From Betaproteobacteria bacterium HGW-Betaproteobacteria-12 (lineage in GTDB: Bacteria; Pseudomonadota; Gammaproteobacteria; Burkholderiales; Rhodocyclaceae): DNA of 64,000 nucleotides. Position 1 is the stretch's first letter. Every line of letters begins with the position of its first letter. This document shows, piece by piece, positions 41,325-51,480 of the stretch. Under the pieces are notes generated by a model, which saw only the letters and a list, made by a program, of their open reading frames with translations, was not told the origin of the DNA and searched no databases. The stretch lies in assembly GCA_002842345.1 (NCBI GenBank), contig PHCU01000001.1, forward strand, positions 20,906-84,905, in the 5' to 3' direction. Position numbers and translations under genes: made by a program.

Positions 41325-42554
41325 ATGAATCAACAGAACCGCGAACACGTGGTCGTCATCGGCGCCGGTCACGGCGGCGGCCTGACCGTCGCCTTCCTGC
41401 GCCAATACGGCTTTGCCGGCGACATCACCCTGATCGGCGATGAAACCGTCCTGCCCTACCAGCGACCGCCGCTATCGAAGGCCTGGCTGAAGGGCGAGGT
41501 CACTCAGGAAAGCCTGGCCCTGCGCCCCCCTGCCTTCTACCTTGAACAGAATATTGACCTGCATCTCGGCGTCCGCGCCGAACGCATCGATGTCGATGCC
41601 GGTCACGTCGTCCTCGCCAGCGGTCAGGAAATTCCCTACGACCATCTGGTCCTGGCCACCGGTGCGCACGCCCGCACCCTGCCCATCCCTGGCGTGCACT
41701 TCACCAACGTGATGACGCTGCGTACCCTGGTCGATGCAGAACACATCCGTGGCGCCCTCGGACCGAGCAAGAAACTGGTCATCATCGGCGGCGGCTACGT
41801 CGGCCTCGAATGCGCCGCCACGGCACGCGCCCTGGGCGCCGAAGTCACCGTGCTCGAACGCGCACCGCGACTGCTCGAACGCGTCGCCAGCGCCCCGGTT
41901 TCCGCCTTTCTGCAGCGCTTTCACGAAAGCCAGGGCGTTGCCTTCCGGCTCAACGCCGGCATCGAGGCCATTCTCGGCAACACCCACGCCGAGTCGGTGC
42001 TGCTCAACGATGGCACCGAGTTGTCATGCGATGCGGTACTGGTCGGCGTCGGCGCCATGCCGACCGCCTCGATGGCCCAGGCGATCGGCCTGCGCTGCGA
42101 CGACGGCATTCTGGTCGATGCCGATTGCCGCAGCTCCGATCCGCACATCTTCGCCATCGGCGACGTCGCCAAGCGGCCTCATCCGCTGTACGACCGCGTG
42201 CTGCGCCTGGAAAGCGTGCCGAGTTGCATGGAACAGGCCAAGCGGGTGGCCGCTTGCATTACCGGGCGCGAACCGGCGGCGGCCGAAGTGCCGTGGTTCT
42301 GGTCGGACCAGTACGATCTCAAGCTGCAGATCGCCGGACTACCCTTCGCGGTCGACGAAACCGTCGTGCGCGGCAACCCGGATGAAGCCAAGTTCGCCGT
42401 TTTCCACCTAAGCGCCGGCAGGGTCGTCACCGTCGAGGCGATCAACGCCCCGCCCGAGTTCTTTGCCGGCAAAAAGCTGATCGCCTCCGGAAAGCCGGTC
42501 CCGCGCGAAAAGCTCGCCGATACGGCCATTCCCCTCAACGAGCTGGCGGCATAG
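41325..42554 (+). CDS. FAD-dependent ferredoxin/rubredoxin reductase
   Basis: VVIGAGHGGGLTVAFLRQYGFAGDITLIGDE, LVIIGGGYVGLECAATARALGAEVTVLE, IFAIGDVAKRPH. Confidence 0.95.
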   Translation: MNQQNREHVVVIGAGHGGGLTVAFLRQYGFAGDITLIGDETVLPYQRPPLSKAWLKGEVTQESLALRPPAFYLEQNIDLHLGVRAERIDVDAGHVVLASGQEIPYDHLVLATGAHARTLPIPGVHFTNVMTLRTLVDAEHIRGALGPSKKLVIIGGGYVGLECAATARALGAEVTVLERAPRLLERVASAPVSAFLQRFHESQGVAFRLNAGIEAILGNTHAESVLLNDGTELSCDAVLVGVGAMPTASMAQAIGLRCDDGILVDADCRSSDPHIFAIGDVAKRPHPLYDRVLRLESVPSCMEQAKRVAACITGREPAAAEVPWFWSDQYDLKLQIAGLPFAVDETVVRGNPDEAKFAVFHLSAGRVVTVEAINAPPEFFAGKKLIASGKPVPREKLADTAIPLNELAA

Positions 42555-42582
42555 GCCAGCCATTCACCCCACCGAGGCTCTC

Positions 42583-42903
42583 ATGATCAAGATCACCTTC
42601 ATCGAACATGGCGGCACGCCCCACACCATCGACATTCCGGAAGGGATGTCGCTGATGCAGGCGGCGGTCAATCACAACATTCCGGGCATCGATGCCGACT
42701 GCGGCGGCTCCATGACCTGCGGCACCTGCCGCGTCTGCATTCCGCCCGACGCCCAGGGAATAGCCGGGGAACAGTCCTCACTGGAACAGCAGATGCTGGA
42801 ATTTTCCGGGCTGGGCGGGGGTGGCATCCGGTTGAGCTGCCAACTCATTGCCAAAGCGGAATTCAACGGTCTGCAACTGCAAATTCCGGAAGCGCAGCTT
42901 TAA
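42583..42903 (+). CDS. [2Fe-2S] ferredoxin (adrenodoxin/terpredoxin type)
   Basis: DADCGGSMTCGTCRVCIPPD and RLSCQLIAKAEFNGLQLQIPE. Confidence 0.95.
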   Translation: MIKITFIEHGGTPHTIDIPEGMSLMQAAVNHNIPGIDADCGGSMTCGTCRVCIPPDAQGIAGEQSSLEQQMLEFSGLGGGGIRLSCQLIAKAEFNGLQLQIPEAQL

Positions 42904-42998
42904 CGTCCACGAATATTCAACGATCACATAGCCTTGCCATTTAAATCGTCTGCATCAATAATATATTCGTTACGAACGATTACGGAATTGATTGATCA

Positions 42999-43400
42999 AT
43001 GTACAAACATATTCTTGTCCCTACCGATGGATCCAGTCGCTCGGAGCGTGCCACCAAGGCCGGCGTAGAACTTGCCAAGGCTTTGGGAGCCCGGATTACT
43101 GGTCTCTATGTGACCGATCCGACCTATGTACGCGAACTCGACGAGGGGCTCAACGAGCACTCCGACAAGATTCTGGATGCGTTTGCTCAAGAGGCCAAAT
43201 CAGCCGGAATTCCCTACGAATGCATCGCCATCCGGGGCGAATCGCCACACGCCGCGATCATTGATTATGCGGAGAAGAAAGGCTGCGACGTCATTGTCAT
43301 GGGAACCCATGGTCGCTCGCGGGTTGGCAAGCTGCTGCTGGGCAGCACTGCGGCCTCGTTGCTTGCCGACTGCGACATTCCGGTACTTATCTATCGTTGA
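42999..43400 (+). CDS. Universal stress protein
   Basis: MYKHILVPTDGSSRSERATKAGVELAKALGARITGLYV, VMGTHGRSRVGKLLLGSTAASLLADCDIPVLIYR. Confidence 0.95.
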   Translation: MYKHILVPTDGSSRSERATKAGVELAKALGARITGLYVTDPTYVRELDEGLNEHSDKILDAFAQEAKSAGIPYECIAIRGESPHAAIIDYAEKKGCDVIVMGTHGRSRVGKLLLGSTAASLLADCDIPVLIYR

Positions 43401-43505
43401 TTGACCGACTTCCTGCGCGAATCCTTCGGCGAGGACAAGTTCCTGACCTAGCGGTGGTATGTCGACTACGTTAGGCAAATGACCCAACGTGTTGTGGGGG
43501 GCACC

Positions 43506-44450
43506 TCACATTTTCAGAGTAGGAGCTTTCAGGTCCATTTGTCTCGCCCAAGGCACGTTGCTAAAGTGGTCGGCCAGGTAATCTATCAGTGCCTGAACCC
43601 GAGCGGGGCGACGCCGTCCAGGAGGGGTCACGATGTGAAGTGCGATGGGTTCGACCTGCCAGTCGTCCATCACCGTTTCCAGCTCGCCCGATTGCAGGTC
43701 TTGCCAGGCTAAAAACTCGGGTTGCAAGGCCAAGCCCAATCCAGACTTCAAGGCGGGAGCAAGACCTTCGGCGTTATTCACCCTAAGTGACGTGCTCACT
43801 GGGTGGACAAATTCGCCATTGTGCTCATGCCGGAAACGCCAGTTCGCGCCGTCGCGGGAATAGGCATATTGCAAGGTGCGATGATGCAATAAATCTTGCG
43901 GGTGGCGGGGTCGGCCGTAGCGTTCGAAGTAGGCCGGAGCTCCTACCAATAGGATGCGGACGGTACACAGACGGCGTGCAAGTAGGCTTGAGTCGGCCAG
44001 ACTGGAGATGCGCAGGGCCATGTCGAAACGATTGGCCACCAAGTCAGTCAACTCATCGCCGAATTCGATATCGAGCGATATCTCTGGATGTTTCATCATA
44101 AAGGCTGGCAACACCGGCCCCAGATGCGAGAGTCCAAAGGACATTGGGGCGGCAACCCGCACTGGGCCGCACAGACTTGCAGATTGTTCGGCCAATTCCG
44201 CTTCAATCGCTTCTGCTGCTTCTAGTACTCGGGAGGCTCCTTCCAGCGCAGTCAGGCCGCTGGCAGTTAATGACATACGCCGCGAGGTACGATGGAAAAG
44301 CGTGATTTTCATGCGCTTTTCAAGGCGAGATATGGCTTTAGATACGGTGGCTTGCGACAAAGAGAGTTCTTCCGCAGCGCGGGCGAATGAACCCGCCTCG
44401 GCAACTTTGGCAAATATCGCCCAGCCTTCCAGGTCCGGTAGCTTGCTCAT
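43506..44450 (-). CDS. LysR family transcriptional regulator
   Basis: WAIFAKVAEAGSFARAAEELSLSQATVSKAISRLEKRMKITLFHRTSRRMSLTASG. Confidence 0.95.
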   Translation of the reverse strand: MSKLPDLEGWAIFAKVAEAGSFARAAEELSLSQATVSKAISRLEKRMKITLFHRTSRRMSLTASGLTALEGASRVLEAAEAIEAELAEQSASLCGPVRVAAPMSFGLSHLGPVLPAFMMKHPEISLDIEFGDELTDLVANRFDMALRISSLADSSLLARRLCTVRILLVGAPAYFERYGRPRHPQDLLHHRTLQYAYSRDGANWRFRHEHNGEFVHPVSTSLRVNNAEGLAPALKSGLGLALQPEFLAWQDLQSGELETVMDDWQVEPIALHIVTPPGRRRPARVQALIDYLADHFSNVPWARQMDLKAPTLKM

Positions 44451-44583
44451 TATGTTGAAACTCCTCCGTTACGACGCGGTCATCACACAAACGGAAAGGA
44501 TGATATTCCATGGGTTCTATTCTTGCGATTTTTGAGTGGACCTATAGTGACTCTACTTTTGTTTATCAAGCGGAGGAGTGACG

Positions 44584-45288
44584 ATGATCGAGTGCCGTCC
44601 TTTCGACAGTCTGGGTGGGGCCAATCACGGTTGGCTTGATGCCAAGCATCACTTTTCCTTCGCCGAATATCATGATCCAAAACGTGTGCACTGGGGTGCG
44701 CTACGTGTATGGAACGACGATGCCATCCAGCCGGGTACGGGTTTTCCTCCGCACTCACACGCGGACATGGAGATCATCACCTACGTGCGCGAGGGTGCGA
44801 TCACCCACCAGGACAATCTGGGCAACAAAGGACGCACGAAAGCCGGCGATGTGCAGGTGATGAGTGCGGGAACGGGGATTCGCCATTCCGAGTACAACCT
44901 GGAACCGGGCATTACCCGCATTTTCCAGATCTGGATTTTCCCTGACCGACAGGGTGAGCCGCCTAGCTGGGGTTCCAAACCGTTCCCGAAAAACGATCGC
45001 TCAGGTCGGTTCGTGGTGTTAGCCAGTGGGATAGCGGGCGATGAGGATGCCTTGCCCATTCGTACCAACGCCCGGGTGCTGGGCGCTACCTTGAAGGCTG
45101 GAGAGACTGTCGAATATCGCTTTTCCGGCAAGGATCGCCATGGCTACCTCGTTCCGGCAACCGGGCAGGTGGAGGTCAACGGCATTGCGCTGCAAGCGCG
45201 TGATGGTGCTGCCATCAGCGATGAGGTGCTGCTTCGTATTACTGCAGTGGCGGACAGTGAATTGGTCCTGGTGGATGCCGCTGGTTGA
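44584..45288 (+). CDS. Pirin family protein
   Basis: FPPHSHADMEIITYVREGAITHQDNLGNKGRTKAGDVQVMSAGTGIRHSEYNLEP. Confidence 0.95.
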   Translation: MIECRPFDSLGGANHGWLDAKHHFSFAEYHDPKRVHWGALRVWNDDAIQPGTGFPPHSHADMEIITYVREGAITHQDNLGNKGRTKAGDVQVMSAGTGIRHSEYNLEPGITRIFQIWIFPDRQGEPPSWGSKPFPKNDRSGRFVVLASGIAGDEDALPIRTNARVLGATLKAGETVEYRFSGKDRHGYLVPATGQVEVNGIALQARDGAAISDEVLLRITAVADSELVLVDAAG

Positions 45289-45424
45289 ACCATCGTCAAG
45301 GCACGAGGGAGTTTTCGCGGCATCCCGAGTGCCTGGTTCGTGCTGGTGGCCTTGCTGCTTCCGGTAGAAACCGATGCCGTATCCGCCGCAAAAATCATAT
45401 TCAAACCCCCGAAGGAGATTCGCC

Positions 45425-46105
45425 ATGTCCAAGTATCTTGAGGTTCTGACTCCGCAAAACAGCCAGATCATATTCATTGACCAGCAACCGCAAATGGCCT
45501 TCGGCGTACAGTCGATTGACCGCCAGGTCCTGAAGAACAATGTCGTGGGGCTGGCCAAGGCCGCCAAGACGTTCAACATTCCGACGACCATCACCACGGT
45601 CGAAACCGACGGTTTCTCCGGCAACACCTACCCCGAACTATTGGCAGTCTTCCCCGAGCACAAAATCCTCGAGCGCACCTCAATGAATTCCTGGGACGAC
45701 CAGAATGTGCGTGATTCGCTTGCCGCCAATGGACGCAAGAAGGTGATCGTTTCGGGGCTGTGGACCGAAGTCTGCAACACCACTTTCGCGCTCTGTGCCG
45801 CGCTGGAAGGTGGCTACGAGATTTACATGGTGGCCGATGCTTCGGGCGGCACCTCGGTCGAAGCTCACAAGTATGCGATGGACCGTATGGTCCAGGCCGG
45901 CATCGTACCAATGACCTGGCAGCAGGTTCTGCTCGAGTGGCAGCGTGATTGGGCGCACAAGGATACTTACGACGACGTGATAGCCATTGTGAGGGAGCAT
46001 TCAGGTGCCTACGGCATGGGGGTCGACTACGCCTACACCATGGTCCATAAGGCTCCCGAGCGTGTGGTGCATGGCGAGCGTATCGGGCCGAACCCAGCCA
46101 AGTAA
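45425..46105 (+). CDS. Isochorismatase-like cysteine hydrolase (YcaC-like)
   Basis: IIFIDQQPQMAFGVQSIDRQVLKNNVVGLAKAA, KKVIVSGLWTEVCNTTFALCAALEGGYEIYMVADASGG. Confidence 0.92.
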   Translation: MSKYLEVLTPQNSQIIFIDQQPQMAFGVQSIDRQVLKNNVVGLAKAAKTFNIPTTITTVETDGFSGNTYPELLAVFPEHKILERTSMNSWDDQNVRDSLAANGRKKVIVSGLWTEVCNTTFALCAALEGGYEIYMVADASGGTSVEAHKYAMDRMVQAGIVPMTWQQVLLEWQRDWAHKDTYDDVIAIVREHSGAYGMGVDYAYTMVHKAPERVVHGERIGPNPAK

Positions 46106-46256
46106 GCAGGCGCGTTCTCAACCCGTCGTAAAAACCGCCGTGCGGTGTGCCTCAATCGTTGGGCAGCCGTACGGCATCAATGTCTTGGTCAACCGGATTC
46201 GATTTCTCGATCCGGTTGCCGGCCATCGCTGCGGCACCCGCTTTGAGAGGTGAAAA

Positions 46257-46538
46257 ATGAAGGTCTATGCCCTTTCCCTTGCCGTCGGCTTGCTGGTCGG
46301 CGTCATCTATAGCTTGTTCAATGTACGTTCTCCGGCGCCGCCACTGATTGCACTGCTCGGTTTGCTTGGCATGCTCATCGGCGAGCAAATTATTCCTGTT
46401 GGCAAGCAATGGCTCGCCGGAACGGCATTCTCAACCGCTTGTGACAAAACACATGCCACCAGCCATGTATTCGGGCAGTTGCCTGGACGCCATCAAGCGG
46501 AACAACAGGCTCAAGCCTCGGAGGAGAAGCAAGCATGA
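46257..46538 (+). CDS. XapX domain (DUF1427) membrane protein
   Basis: MKVYALSLAVGLLVGVIYSLFNVRSPAPPLIALLGLLGMLIGEQIIP. Confidence 0.88.
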   Translation: MKVYALSLAVGLLVGVIYSLFNVRSPAPPLIALLGLLGMLIGEQIIPVGKQWLAGTAFSTACDKTHATSHVFGQLPGRHQAEQQAQASEEKQA

Positions 46539-48433
46539 GCACCTCAAACATTGCTGATGTGATCCTGCATCACGGAAAAATTACCACGCTGAACCCAAGC
46601 CAGCCGATAGCCAGTGCCGTTGCCATCAAGGACGGCAAATTCCTGTCCATTGGCGAAGGAGCTGAAATCATGTCGTTGGCCGGTTCCCAGACCAAGGTCA
46701 TCGATCTCAAGGGGCGCAGTGTGCTGCCCGGTCTTGTGGACAACCACACGCATGTGATTCGTGGCGGCTTGAATTACAACATGGAGTTACGTTGGGATGG
46801 CGTGCGCTCGTTGGCCGACGCTATGGAGATGCTCAGGCGTCAGGTCGCCATAACCCCCGTGCCACAATGGGTGCGTGTGGTCGGCGGTTTTACCGAGCAC
46901 CAGTTCGTCGAAAAGCGGTTACCCACCATTGATGAAATCAACGCGATCGCACCAGATACCCCGGTATTCCTGTTACACCTGTATGACCGCGCTCTGCTCA
47001 ACGGCGCTGCCCTGCGTGCCGTGGGCTACACGAAGGACACGCCTGAACCCATCGGTGGCGAAATCACTCGCGACGCCAACGGCAACCCCACTGGCCTGCT
47101 GCTGGCTAAGCCTAACGCCAGCATTCTTTACGCCACCTTGGCCAAGGGTCCCAAGCTTCCGTTCGACTATCAGGTTAGCTCCACCCGCCACTTCATGCGG
47201 GAACTCAATCGCCTGGGGGTGACCGGCGTGATTGACGCCGGCGGCGGCTTCCAGAACTATCCCGATGACTATGCGGTGATCCAGAAACTGGCCGACGAGG
47301 GCCAAATGACGGTGCGCCTGGCCTATAACTTGTTCACCCAGAAGCCCAAAGAGGAAAAGGAAGATTTCCTCAAGTGGACCTCCTCGGTGACCTACAAGCA
47401 GGGCGATGACTACTTCCGCCACAACGGCGCCGGCGAGATGCTGGTGTTCTCGGCAGCCGACTTCGAGGATTTTCGCCAGCCGCGTCCGGACATGCCGCCG
47501 GAGATGGAAGGCGAGTTGGAGGAGGTTGTCCGCATTCTGGCTCAGAACAAGTGGCCATGGCGCCTGCACGCGACCTACGATGAGACCATCTCGCGCGCCC
47601 TCGACGTATTCGAGAAGGTCAACCAAGATATCCCGCTTACCGGCATCAACTGGTTCTTCGACCATGCCGAGACCATTTCCGACAAGTCCATCGACCGTGT
47701 TGCGGCACTCGGCGGCGGCATTGCCGTGCAGCACCGCATGGCCTACCAGGGCGAGTATTTCGTGGAACGCTACGGTGCTCGTGCAGCCGAGGCGACGCCG
47801 CCCGTGGCACGTATCCTGGAAAAGGGTGTGAAGGTCTCGGCCGGCACCGATGCCACCCGCGTGGCCTCCTACAACCCGTGGGTTTCGCTATCGTGGATGG
47901 TTACCGGCAAGACGGTTGGTGGTCTGAGCTTGTATCCGCGGCGAAACCTGCTGGACCGCGAGACCGCGCTGCGCATGTGGACCGAGAGCGTCGCTTGGTT
48001 CTCCAATGAAGAAGGCAAGCGCGGGCGTATCCAGGAAGGCCAGTTCGCTGACCTGATCGTGCCAAACAAGGACTACTTTGGCGTTCCCGAGGATGAGATA
48101 TCTTTCCTGACCTCCGATCTCACGGTGGTGGGGGGACGCGTAGTCTATGGTGCGGGAGACTTCGCACACCTGGACGATAACCAACTCCCGCCGGCCATGC
48201 CCGACTGGTCGCCGACGCGCACCTTCAAGGGCTACGGAGCTTGGGGGGAGCCCGATGGAGCCGGCAAAAACTCACTGGCACCGGTTCGCTACCAGGCTGT
48301 TGCTTCGTGCGACTGCGCTAGCTCTTGCGGCCTGCATGGGCATGATCATGCCCGCGCCTGGGCATCCAGTGTCCCGGCATCGGACCTCAAGGGCTTTTTC
48401 GGTGCCCTGGGTTGCTCCTGCTGGGCCGTGTAA
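46535..48433 (+). CDS. Amidohydrolase family protein (YtcJ-like) with Cys/His-rich C-terminal tail
   Basis: VLPGLVDNHTHVIRGG, AGTDATRVASYNPWVSLSWMVTG; tail CDCASSCGLHGHDHARAWA...GCSCWAV. Confidence 0.92.
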   Translation: MSTSNIADVILHHGKITTLNPSQPIASAVAIKDGKFLSIGEGAEIMSLAGSQTKVIDLKGRSVLPGLVDNHTHVIRGGLNYNMELRWDGVRSLADAMEMLRRQVAITPVPQWVRVVGGFTEHQFVEKRLPTIDEINAIAPDTPVFLLHLYDRALLNGAALRAVGYTKDTPEPIGGEITRDANGNPTGLLLAKPNASILYATLAKGPKLPFDYQVSSTRHFMRELNRLGVTGVIDAGGGFQNYPDDYAVIQKLADEGQMTVRLAYNLFTQKPKEEKEDFLKWTSSVTYKQGDDYFRHNGAGEMLVFSAADFEDFRQPRPDMPPEMEGELEEVVRILAQNKWPWRLHATYDETISRALDVFEKVNQDIPLTGINWFFDHAETISDKSIDRVAALGGGIAVQHRMAYQGEYFVERYGARAAEATPPVARILEKGVKVSAGTDATRVASYNPWVSLSWMVTGKTVGGLSLYPRRNLLDRETALRMWTESVAWFSNEEGKRGRIQEGQFADLIVPNKDYFGVPEDEISFLTSDLTVVGGRVVYGAGDFAHLDDNQLPPAMPDWSPTRTFKGYGAWGEPDGAGKNSLAPVRYQAVASCDCASSCGLHGHDHARAWASSVPASDLKGFFGALGCSCWAV

Positions 48434-48455
48434 GCCATCCAAGGACAAAGAAGGT

Positions 48456-48587
48456 ATGCATCGGGTGTTCATGCCGTTGGATCGTCGGCTAATGGTCGTG
48501 GTTCAGCCGATACTTGGCACTTCGGTCATCGGCCTCATTGTCTACCTGGGGTTGTGTGGGCCTTGCTTGCAGGCTAGCTTGGCCTGA
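48456..48587 (+). CDS. Small membrane protein (43 aa)
   Basis: MHRVFMPLDRRLMVVVQPILGTSVIGLIVYLGLCGPCLQASLA with AAGAAGG-like ribosome site; in-frame ORF open from 48255. Confidence 0.45.
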   Translation: MHRVFMPLDRRLMVVVQPILGTSVIGLIVYLGLCGPCLQASLA

Positions 48588-48613
48588 CTGGATATTAAAG
48601 AGCAAGAGGCGCC

Positions 48614-50212
48614 ATGAGCCGAGAATCACCTCAATCCGCTTTAGCGTCTGCCGGCAGCTTCGCTCCATTGCGGCAGACGCTTTTTAGGGTCCTGTGGATC
48701 GCGACTGTCATTGGCAACATCGGCAGTTTCATTCGCGATGTCGCCAGCGCATGGATCATGACGGATCTGTCGCCATCGCCAGCGGCAGTCGCGTTGGTAC
48801 AGGCCGCCGCGACGTTGCCGATTTTCCTGCTCGCCATTCCCGCCGGGGTTCTTTCCGATATCCTGGACCGGCGCAAACTCCTGATTGGCACCCAGATTCT
48901 GTTGTTCTGCACCAGCATGAGTCTGATGCTGTTGTCGGCCACTGGTATGCAATCGGTCGCCTCTTTGGTGGCCCTGACTTTTCTCGGTGGCATTGGCGCG
49001 GCACTGATGGGACCGACTTGGCAAGCCATTGTGCCTGAGCTGATCGAGAAAAAAGACATCAAGAGCGCTGTTGCGCTCAATTCATTGGGCATCAACATTG
49101 CCCGGTCGGTCGGTCCCGCTCTGGGCGGCCTGATTCTGGCCAACTTGGGCGCGGCCTTCGCCTATGGGGTAGATGTAATTTCCTATATTTTTGTCATTTG
49201 TGCGCTTCTGTGGTGGCGACGGCCAATCACCGAACAGGACGTCCTTGCCGAGCGCTTTTCTGGTGCGTTCCGAGCGGGGCTACGCTATGCCCGCGCCAGT
49301 CGTGAACTGCATGTCGTGTTGTTGCGCGCTTTCCTGTTCTTTGCGTTGGCCAGTGCTGTCTGGGCCTTGCTACCCCTTGTGGCCCGACAGTTGCTCGGCG
49401 GCGGTGCGGGATTTTACGGCATCCTGCTTGGGGCGGTTGGCCTGGGAGCAATCGGTGGGGCTATCGTCATGCCCAAGTTACGTCAGCTTCTGAGCCCCGA
49501 CGGCTTATTGTTGGCTGCCGCCATCGTAACGGCAGCTGTGATGGCCTTACTGTCGTTCGTTCCACCGCAATGGGTGGCCGTGACGGCATTACTGTTTCTG
49601 GGTGCCGCCTGGATCACCGCACTGACGACGCTCAACGGGGTGGCCCAAGCTATCTTGCCCAACTGGGTGCGTGGCCGGTCGCTAGCGGTGTACCTGACCG
49701 TGTTCAATGGGGCGATGACCGCCGGCAGTCTGACTTGGGGCGCTATCGCAGAGTGGCGTGGCGTGCCTTTCACGTTGCTCGCTGGTGCACTTGGACTGTT
49801 GCTGGTTGGCCTATTCGCACATCGGGTCAAGTTGCCTCAGGGCGAGGCTGACCTCATTGCGTCCAATCACTGGCCTGAACCGCTGACCGTTGAGCCGGTC
49901 GACCACGACCGCGGCCCCGTGTTGATCCTGATTGAGTACCGAATCGACGCAGCCGACCGTGCCGCCTTTTTGGCAGCAGTCACGCATCTTTCTGCTGAAC
50001 GCCGACGTGACGGTGCGTATGCCTGGGGGCTGAGCGAGGATTCGGCTGATCCGGGCCTGATGCTCGAATGGTTCCAGGTGGAATCGTGGGCCGAGCACCT
50101 TCGGCAGCACCGTCGTGTATCAAAGGCGGACGCTGATCTTCAGAAGGAAGTGCTGCGTTTCCACAAGGGCACACAGCCGCCGGTAGTGAGACACTTGTTA
50201 GCTGTCGGCTAG
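48614..50212 (+). CDS. MFS transporter (EntS-like) with C-terminal soluble domain
   Basis: FRVLWIATVIGNIGSFIRDVASAWIMTDLSPSPAAVALVQAAATLPIFLLAIPAGVLSDILDRRKLL; C-term antibiotic-monooxygenase-like segment. Confidence 0.93.
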   Translation: MSRESPQSALASAGSFAPLRQTLFRVLWIATVIGNIGSFIRDVASAWIMTDLSPSPAAVALVQAAATLPIFLLAIPAGVLSDILDRRKLLIGTQILLFCTSMSLMLLSATGMQSVASLVALTFLGGIGAALMGPTWQAIVPELIEKKDIKSAVALNSLGINIARSVGPALGGLILANLGAAFAYGVDVISYIFVICALLWWRRPITEQDVLAERFSGAFRAGLRYARASRELHVVLLRAFLFFALASAVWALLPLVARQLLGGGAGFYGILLGAVGLGAIGGAIVMPKLRQLLSPDGLLLAAAIVTAAVMALLSFVPPQWVAVTALLFLGAAWITALTTLNGVAQAILPNWVRGRSLAVYLTVFNGAMTAGSLTWGAIAEWRGVPFTLLAGALGLLLVGLFAHRVKLPQGEADLIASNHWPEPLTVEPVDHDRGPVLILIEYRIDAADRAAFLAAVTHLSAERRRDGAYAWGLSEDSADPGLMLEWFQVESWAEHLRQHRRVSKADADLQKEVLRFHKGTQPPVVRHLLAVG

Positions 50213-50310
50213 CAGAAAAATTTATGTATTGACTGTAAGCGCTCAATAAACCACGAACTGACCAGCTGACCATCGCGGGTGGAAGATTGGGGCGATGACC
50301 AACGCTCCGA

Positions 50311-50952
50311 TCAATCGACCGCCACCAACGCCTCTTCAGCGCGCCGCATGTCGATGTGCCCGGCAATCATTGCCGGAATTTGCTGCTCCAATCCCGTGCC
50401 CTTCCGGCAACCCAGCATCAGGTCGAGCAAACCATGCGTGAAGGCCCAAGTGTCACGGGCCGCCACCAGCGGGTCAATCCCGGAGCGCAACTTGCCCATT
50501 TCGCGAGCCTTCAGGTACAGGCACTCCATTTTCTCCAGGAACACCTGTACCGGTTGCCCGAGTTCGATCTGAACCACTGCAAATTCATCGACGTACTCGC
50601 AACGGGAAAGCATGATTTCGAAGACCGCGCGGACGCCCTCGCACTCTTCGATGACGCGAAAAAATTCGTTGATCGCGCTTTCTATGGCATCCAGCGGATT
50701 CTCGTAGCCATCACCAAAAAAGATGGCATCGGTACGTTCGACCATCGGCGCAAAGACTCCCTCGCGCATGGCGTAAAAAAGTTCAGCCTTGTCCTTGAAG
50801 TGCCAGTAGATAGCCCCCCGGCTGACCCCAGCCGCCTCGGCGATCCTTTCCAGGGATGAGCGGCTGACGCCGCGGGCGAAGAACACCGTACGCGCAGCCT
50901 GAATGATCGAGCGACGTGTTACCTCGGCTTCCTCCTTGGTTTTTCTCGCCAT
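50311..50952 (-). CDS. TetR family regulator (AcrR/TtgR type)
   Basis: MARKTKEEAEVTRRSIIQAARTVFFARGVSRSSLERIAEAAGVSRGAIYWHFKDKAELFYAM. Confidence 0.94.
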   Translation of the reverse strand: MARKTKEEAEVTRRSIIQAARTVFFARGVSRSSLERIAEAAGVSRGAIYWHFKDKAELFYAMREGVFAPMVERTDAIFFGDGYENPLDAIESAINEFFRVIEECEGVRAVFEIMLSRCEYVDEFAVVQIELGQPVQVFLEKMECLYLKAREMGKLRSGIDPLVAARDTWAFTHGLLDLMLGCRKGTGLEQQIPAMIAGHIDMRRAEEALVAVD

Positions 50953-50999
50953 AGATCTCCTTAAAACGGCATGTGCCCCACCTGTATTGGGCGCCAGTG

Positions 51000-51480
51000 C
51001 TATAGCCCGATGGCTGGATTTTCGGTGACGCCGTCGATCGCATCGATCACCAGCTGGCGCAACTTGTCGTCGCCTACTGAAGCCAACGCTTCTTCACAAT
51101 ATTTCCAGTTTGCGAGCCTGATCGTCGCCCCGGTCCGAATCGCCGCCGCGAAGCGGATTACCGCAAGGCGTTTGTGGCGCCGTTGTACGCTGTGTTCCAA
51201 GAGCGCGATTGCCGAGGTACGCGCTTGATATCTATCGTCTTCGGTGGCCTCGGCGACAATCGATTTTCGGATGCTGCGCTTCAGTTGACGAATTTCGCAA
51301 GGCGTCATGGTCGGCTCGCCACATCAAGGTACCGATACGGTGGTGGTCACAACCCCTGCAAGCTCGGCAATCTTTTCCAGCGAAGCACGACCGACGCCGC
51401 GCTCGAAGAAAACGGCACGCGCCGCAGCGATAAGCAAACGGCGCGTGCTCTCCGCGTCTTCCTGGGGTTTTCTGGCCATA
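51000..51480 (-). pseudogene. Decayed TetR (AcrR/TtgR type) gene plus unassigned downstream frame
   Basis: MARKPQEDAESTRRLLIAAARAVFFERGVGRASLEKIAELAGV matches the intact neighbour, then diverges to a stop; following frame 51000-51308 is unassigned. Confidence 0.6.

Noticed and set aside
42967-42979. TCGTT-ACG-AACGA inverted repeat upstream of the universal stress protein
   Set aside because: Short and single occurrence; not enough to call a regulatory site.
51000-51308. 102-aa ORF as an independent gene
   Set aside because: No recognisable domain; adjacent to the TetR remnant, so it may be part of the decayed region; kept only within the pseudogene call.
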